From Flagellimonas aequoris (lineage in GTDB: Bacteria > Bacteroidota > Bacteroidia > Flavobacteriales > Flavobacteriaceae): 64,000 nt of DNA. The stretch lies in NCBI RefSeq assembly GCF_003584165.1, contig NZ_QXFJ01000031.1:92069-156068 (forward strand), read 5' to 3'. The stretch's first letter is position 1. The number at the start of each line of letters is the position of its first letter. Positions 62,051-64,000 of the stretch are shown here, piece after piece. The position numbers were made by a program, and so were the translations under genes. The notes below the pieces were generated by a model. That model had not been told where the DNA came from, did not search any database, and saw nothing but the letters and a program-made list of their open reading frames with translations.

Positions 62051-62755
62051 TTAATCAGTTAAAAAATCGGAAAGCGATTTTTTGAACGCTTTCAATGATG
62101 GTATGTCTTTTAGTCCGGGTTCGATCTCGAATTTGCTGTTCACATCTATGGCGAGGCAATATCGTGATGCTGGACTATTCAAAAATTCCTTTAGTTTCTC
62201 CACGGAATCCAATCCAATTCCCCCACTTAAAAAGAAGGGTTTGGTGGATGGATAATGTTCCAAAACGGACCAATCGAAAGTATATCCGTTACCTCCGGGC
62301 AATTTTCCTTTAGTGTCGAAAAGGAAATAATTACAAACGGATTCATAATCTTTCAAGACTGAAAAATCAAAATTATCCTTGATGGAAAATACTTTGATGA
62401 TTTGCAAATTTGTCAGGTCGAGCGGAGTCGAGACCTCATTTTCATCATCAACTTTCTGGTTTCTCGACTGCGCTCGAAAAGACAGAAAGTTGGATTTTAA
62501 TTGGGAACAATATGCAACACTTTCCGTACCATGAAGTTGTACGGCATCCAATCCGTATTGGCTCACTTTTTCCAAGACCACTTCCAAAGGAGCATCCACA
62601 AATACGCCCACTTTTTTGATGGATTGCGGCAATTGCGGCATGTCTCCCTCAAAATAGCGTGAGGAAGGTTCCCAGAAAATAAAACCCATATAATCGGGGT
62701 GCAGTTGTGCCACCTCAATTGGGTTTTGGTTCATGCCACAAACTTTTAGTTTCAT
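62051..62755 (-). CDS. trpF: Phosphoribosylanthranilate isomerase with in-frame repeat insertion
   Basis: 234 residues starting MKLKVCGMNQNP at ATG 62755; the frame is open further upstream only because it reads into a repeat. Catalytic Cys6, and the late SGGIGLDSVEKL and AIDVNSKFE segments are intact. Residues around 90-113, starting SFRAQSRNQK and ending TPLDLT, are encoded by a 72-bp palindromic element. Removing it gives ...LKSNFLNLQIIK..., a normal 210-residue protein. The insertion lies in a surface loop position, so the enzyme may still work. Confidence 0.93.
   Translation of the reverse strand: MKLKVCGMNQNPIEVAQLHPDYMGFIFWEPSSRYFEGDMPQLPQSIKKVGVFVDAPLEVVLEKVSQYGLDAVQLHGTESVAYCSQLKSNFLSFRAQSRNQKVDDENEVSTPLDLTNLQIIKVFSIKDNFDFSVLKDYESVCNYFLFDTKGKLPGGNGYTFDWSVLEHYPSTKPFFLSGGIGLDSVEKLKEFLNSPASRYCLAIDVNSKFEIEPGLKDIPSLKAFKKSLSDFLTD
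62412..62483. repeat. REPIN-like element inside trpF (72 bp)
   Basis: Starts GTC, ends GAC, with two inverted halves: GTCGAGCGGAGTCGAGACC and a TTTCTCGACTGCGCTCGAAA-type hairpin. Length 72 bp, exactly 24 codons. Flanking arms AACTTTCTG/CAGAAAGTT extend the second hairpin. Confidence 0.88.
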
Positions 62756-62767
62756 TTTTTGTTCTTG

Positions 62768-62835
62768 GTCATTTCGAACGAATGTGAGAAATCTAAATGG
62801 AGATTTCTCAATCGCTCCGCTCATTTCGAAATGAC
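62768..62835. repeat. REPIN-like element between trpC and trpF
   Basis: 68 bp, GTCATTTCGAA ... TTCGAAATGAC ends, with inner arms GAGAAATCT and AGATTTCTC. It fills 68 of the 81 bases between the trpC stop and the trpF start. Confidence 0.9.
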
Positions 62836-62836
62836 A

Positions 62837-63622
62837 TTATTTTTTTAATTCATCAATAAATTCTTTGGCACTGGCACCAGGATCATCCGTCTTCATGAAA
62901 TTCTCACCGATCAAAAATCCTTGGTACCCAAATTCCTTTAACTCCTGAATGGCCCCAATGGTACTGATGCCACTTTCGGACACTTTCACAAAGTCATCCG
63001 GAATCTGTTCCGATAGGGTCTTGCTGGTATCCAAACTCACCTCGAAGGTTTTCAGGTTTCTGTTGTTTACCCCCAACATATCCAGACTGGGCATGATGGA
63101 TTTTTGGAGTTCCTCTTCGTTGTGGACTTCCAACAGAACATCCAAGCCCAAGCTTTTGGCCAATTCGGAAAGTACCTTGATTTCCTCACGAGTCAGAATG
63201 GCAGCTATCAACAAAATAACATCGGCTCCACAGGCTTTGGCCTCCACAATCTGATATTCATTTATGATGAATTCCTTTCTCAAAAGCGGAATGTTCACAG
63301 ATGCCCTGGCCAAAACCAAGTCGTCCAATGAACCACCGAAATACTTTCCATCCGTTAAAACGGACATACCACAAACGCCAGCGTTAGCATAGCCCTTGGC
63401 CACATCCTGTACGTTCAGATTTTGGTTGATGACCGATTTGGACGGGGAACGTCTCTTGTGTTCGGCAATGATGCCCGTATTGCTTTTTCGCAGGACTGCC
63501 GCCAAGGAAACCGAGGTACGTTCCATCATCACCGAAGCTTCCAATTGGGGAAGGGTGATCAAGGATTTTTTCAAATCGATCTCTTTGCGTTTGTCGGCTA
63601 CTATTTTGTCTAATATGTTCAT
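62837..63622 (-). CDS. trpC: Indole-3-glycerol phosphate synthase
   Basis: 261 residues. IAEHKRRSPSKSVIN carries the catalytic Lys; LLEVHNEEEL and GVNNRNLKTFEV and SESGIST are conserved TIM-barrel phosphate and catalytic elements. It closes the indole ring, making indole-glycerol phosphate. It sits between trpD and trpF with repeats in both spacers. Confidence 0.97.
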   Translation of the reverse strand: MNILDKIVADKRKEIDLKKSLITLPQLEASVMMERTSVSLAAVLRKSNTGIIAEHKRRSPSKSVINQNLNVQDVAKGYANAGVCGMSVLTDGKYFGGSLDDLVLARASVNIPLLRKEFIINEYQIVEAKACGADVILLIAAILTREEIKVLSELAKSLGLDVLLEVHNEEELQKSIMPSLDMLGVNNRNLKTFEVSLDTSKTLSEQIPDDFVKVSESGISTIGAIQELKEFGYQGFLIGENFMKTDDPGASAKEFIDELKK

Positions 63623-63632
63623 GTATTCTTTA

Positions 63633-63666
63633 TCATAATGAGATGCTGAAACGAGTTCAGCATGAC
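63633..63666. repeat. Half-element hairpin, trpD-trpC spacer
   Basis: An 8-bp stem ATGCTGAA / TTCAGCAT with a 5-base loop, ending GAC. Resembles one half of a REPIN-like doublet from a further family. Confidence 0.75.
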
Positions 63667-63681
63667 GATTTTTTTTATTTT

Positions 63682-63750
63682 GTCATTCTAAACGAAGTGA
63701 AGAATCTAATAATTTCTCTCGACCACTCCTTCGACTTCGCTCAGGATGAC
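63682..63750. repeat. REPIN-like element, trpD-trpC spacer
   Basis: 69 bp. The left half GTCATTCTAAACGAAGTGAA and the right half CTTCGACTTCGCTCAGGATGAC (shown without its first bases) are inverted variants of each other. Confidence 0.82.
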
Positions 63751-63764
63751 AGCTCGAGATGACT

Positions 63765-64000
63765 CTAGTTTGTACTCAACTTCTGTAATTTCCTCAACGC
63801 CTCCAATCCTTTTCCACTCAAAAGGGATTCCTTGGCCTTTTCAAAACCTTCTTTTGGGGTGATGCCCTGCACAGTAGCGATAGCCACCCCGGCATTGGCA
63901 CAGACCACATTGTTCTGGGCCTCAGTGCCCCTTCCTTGCAGCACATTCATAAAGATTTGGGCAGATTCGGAAATGTCATCACCACCGGTAATCTCTTCTT
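63765..64000 (-). CDS. trpD: Anthranilate phosphoribosyltransferase, C-terminal part
   Basis: The last 78 codons of a gene that runs off the right edge. GRGTEAQNNVVCANAGVAIA is the conserved TrpD C-terminal motif. It transfers phosphoribose to anthranilate. As the first trp gene visible here it shows that the operon (probably with trpE and trpG) continues upstream, outside the window. Confidence 0.93.
   Translation of the reverse strand, partial: EEITGGDDISESAQIFMNVLQGRGTEAQNNVVCANAGVAIATVQGITPKEGFEKAKESLLSGKGLEALRKLQKLSTN

Noticed and set aside
1..64000. CRISPR array, tRNA or rRNA gene, or canonical IS
   Set aside because: I read the spacers on both strands and saw no regular spacer-repeat array, no rRNA stretch and no transposase gene. 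The palindromic doublets are irregularly placed and carry no unique spacers.

Overview
The window looks like a chromosomal segment of a marine Flavobacteriaceae species (Bacteroidota), perhaps a Muricauda/Allomuricauda relative. The evidence is gene content (eukaryote-type kynurenine genes, DUF6702, DUF1573, retropepsin-PDZ protein, FeS-type photolyase), TAnnTTTG -7 promoter boxes close to start codons, almost no Shine-Dalgarno sequences, several TTG/GTG starts and moderate GC. It is mostly ordinary core genome. I found no rRNA, tRNA, CRISPR array or canonical insertion sequence, and no gene-free stretch longer than about 300 bases.

Layout. 1-1324: 5' part of a leftward gene for a secreted protein with nearly identical 132-bp (44-residue) repeats. 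1539-6965: two tandem carboxypeptidase-regulatory-like paralogs, a DUF6702 protein, an M1 metallopeptidase, TatA and a PAP2 phosphatase. 6931-9413: O-methyltransferase, GNAT acetyltransferase, kynureninase. 9402-13472: a more AT-rich stretch with an AraC regulator divergent from an MFS transporter, a DUF1398 protein, a hexapeptide-repeat protein and a lipoprotein. 13559-15863: ECF sigma factor, 62-aa partner, MscS channel, ClpP-like protease. 16007-18979: photolyase operon of a 44-aa DUF2256 protein, cryptochrome DASH and FeS-type photolyase. 19113-23588: kynurenine 3-monooxygenase, a coiled-coil protein with a degenerate zinc ribbon, Nif3-like protein, LpxK. 23585-27705: lipA-gap-hybrid kinase operon. 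27768-29966: two ECF sigma factors, an anti-sigma factor and a small cysteine-rich membrane protein. 30171-37138: murB, aminotransferase, aspartyl protease, DUF1573, valS. 37410-43386: sterol desaturase family protein, then rsfS-ftsH-LUD-cdsA-psd-acyl-CoA-binding protein. 43469-57822: birA, SRPBCC, pyrE, Nudix, M14 peptidase, PAS kinase and response regulator, ddl-coaD, PASTA protein, RluA-type synthase, yaaA, ppc, DNA-glycosylase-like protein, small lipoprotein. 57892-64000: M20 peptidase and the trp operon (trpD, C, F, B, A), which runs off the right edge.

The most unusual part is the trp operon. It carries several families of short palindromic doublets of about 67-72 bp, each starting GTC and ending GAC, with two hairpin halves in inverted orientation (REPIN-like). 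One pair of halves encloses a 100-codon GIY-YIG endonuclease gene between trpB and trpA. Three gene-less doublets of the same family lie beside it. A doublet of another family sits inside trpF as an exact 72-bp, 24-codon in-frame insertion. No REP-associated tyrosine transposase is present, so a GIY-YIG-linked way of mobilising REPIN-like elements is a reasonable hypothesis.

Pathway links: kynureninase and kynurenine monooxygenase point to tryptophan catabolism or de novo NAD synthesis, alongside tryptophan biosynthesis. CdsA, Psd and the acyl-CoA-binding protein form a phospholipid module behind FtsH. MurB, Ddl and possibly the PASTA protein serve peptidoglycan. Three sigma factors and two sensor kinases provide regulation.
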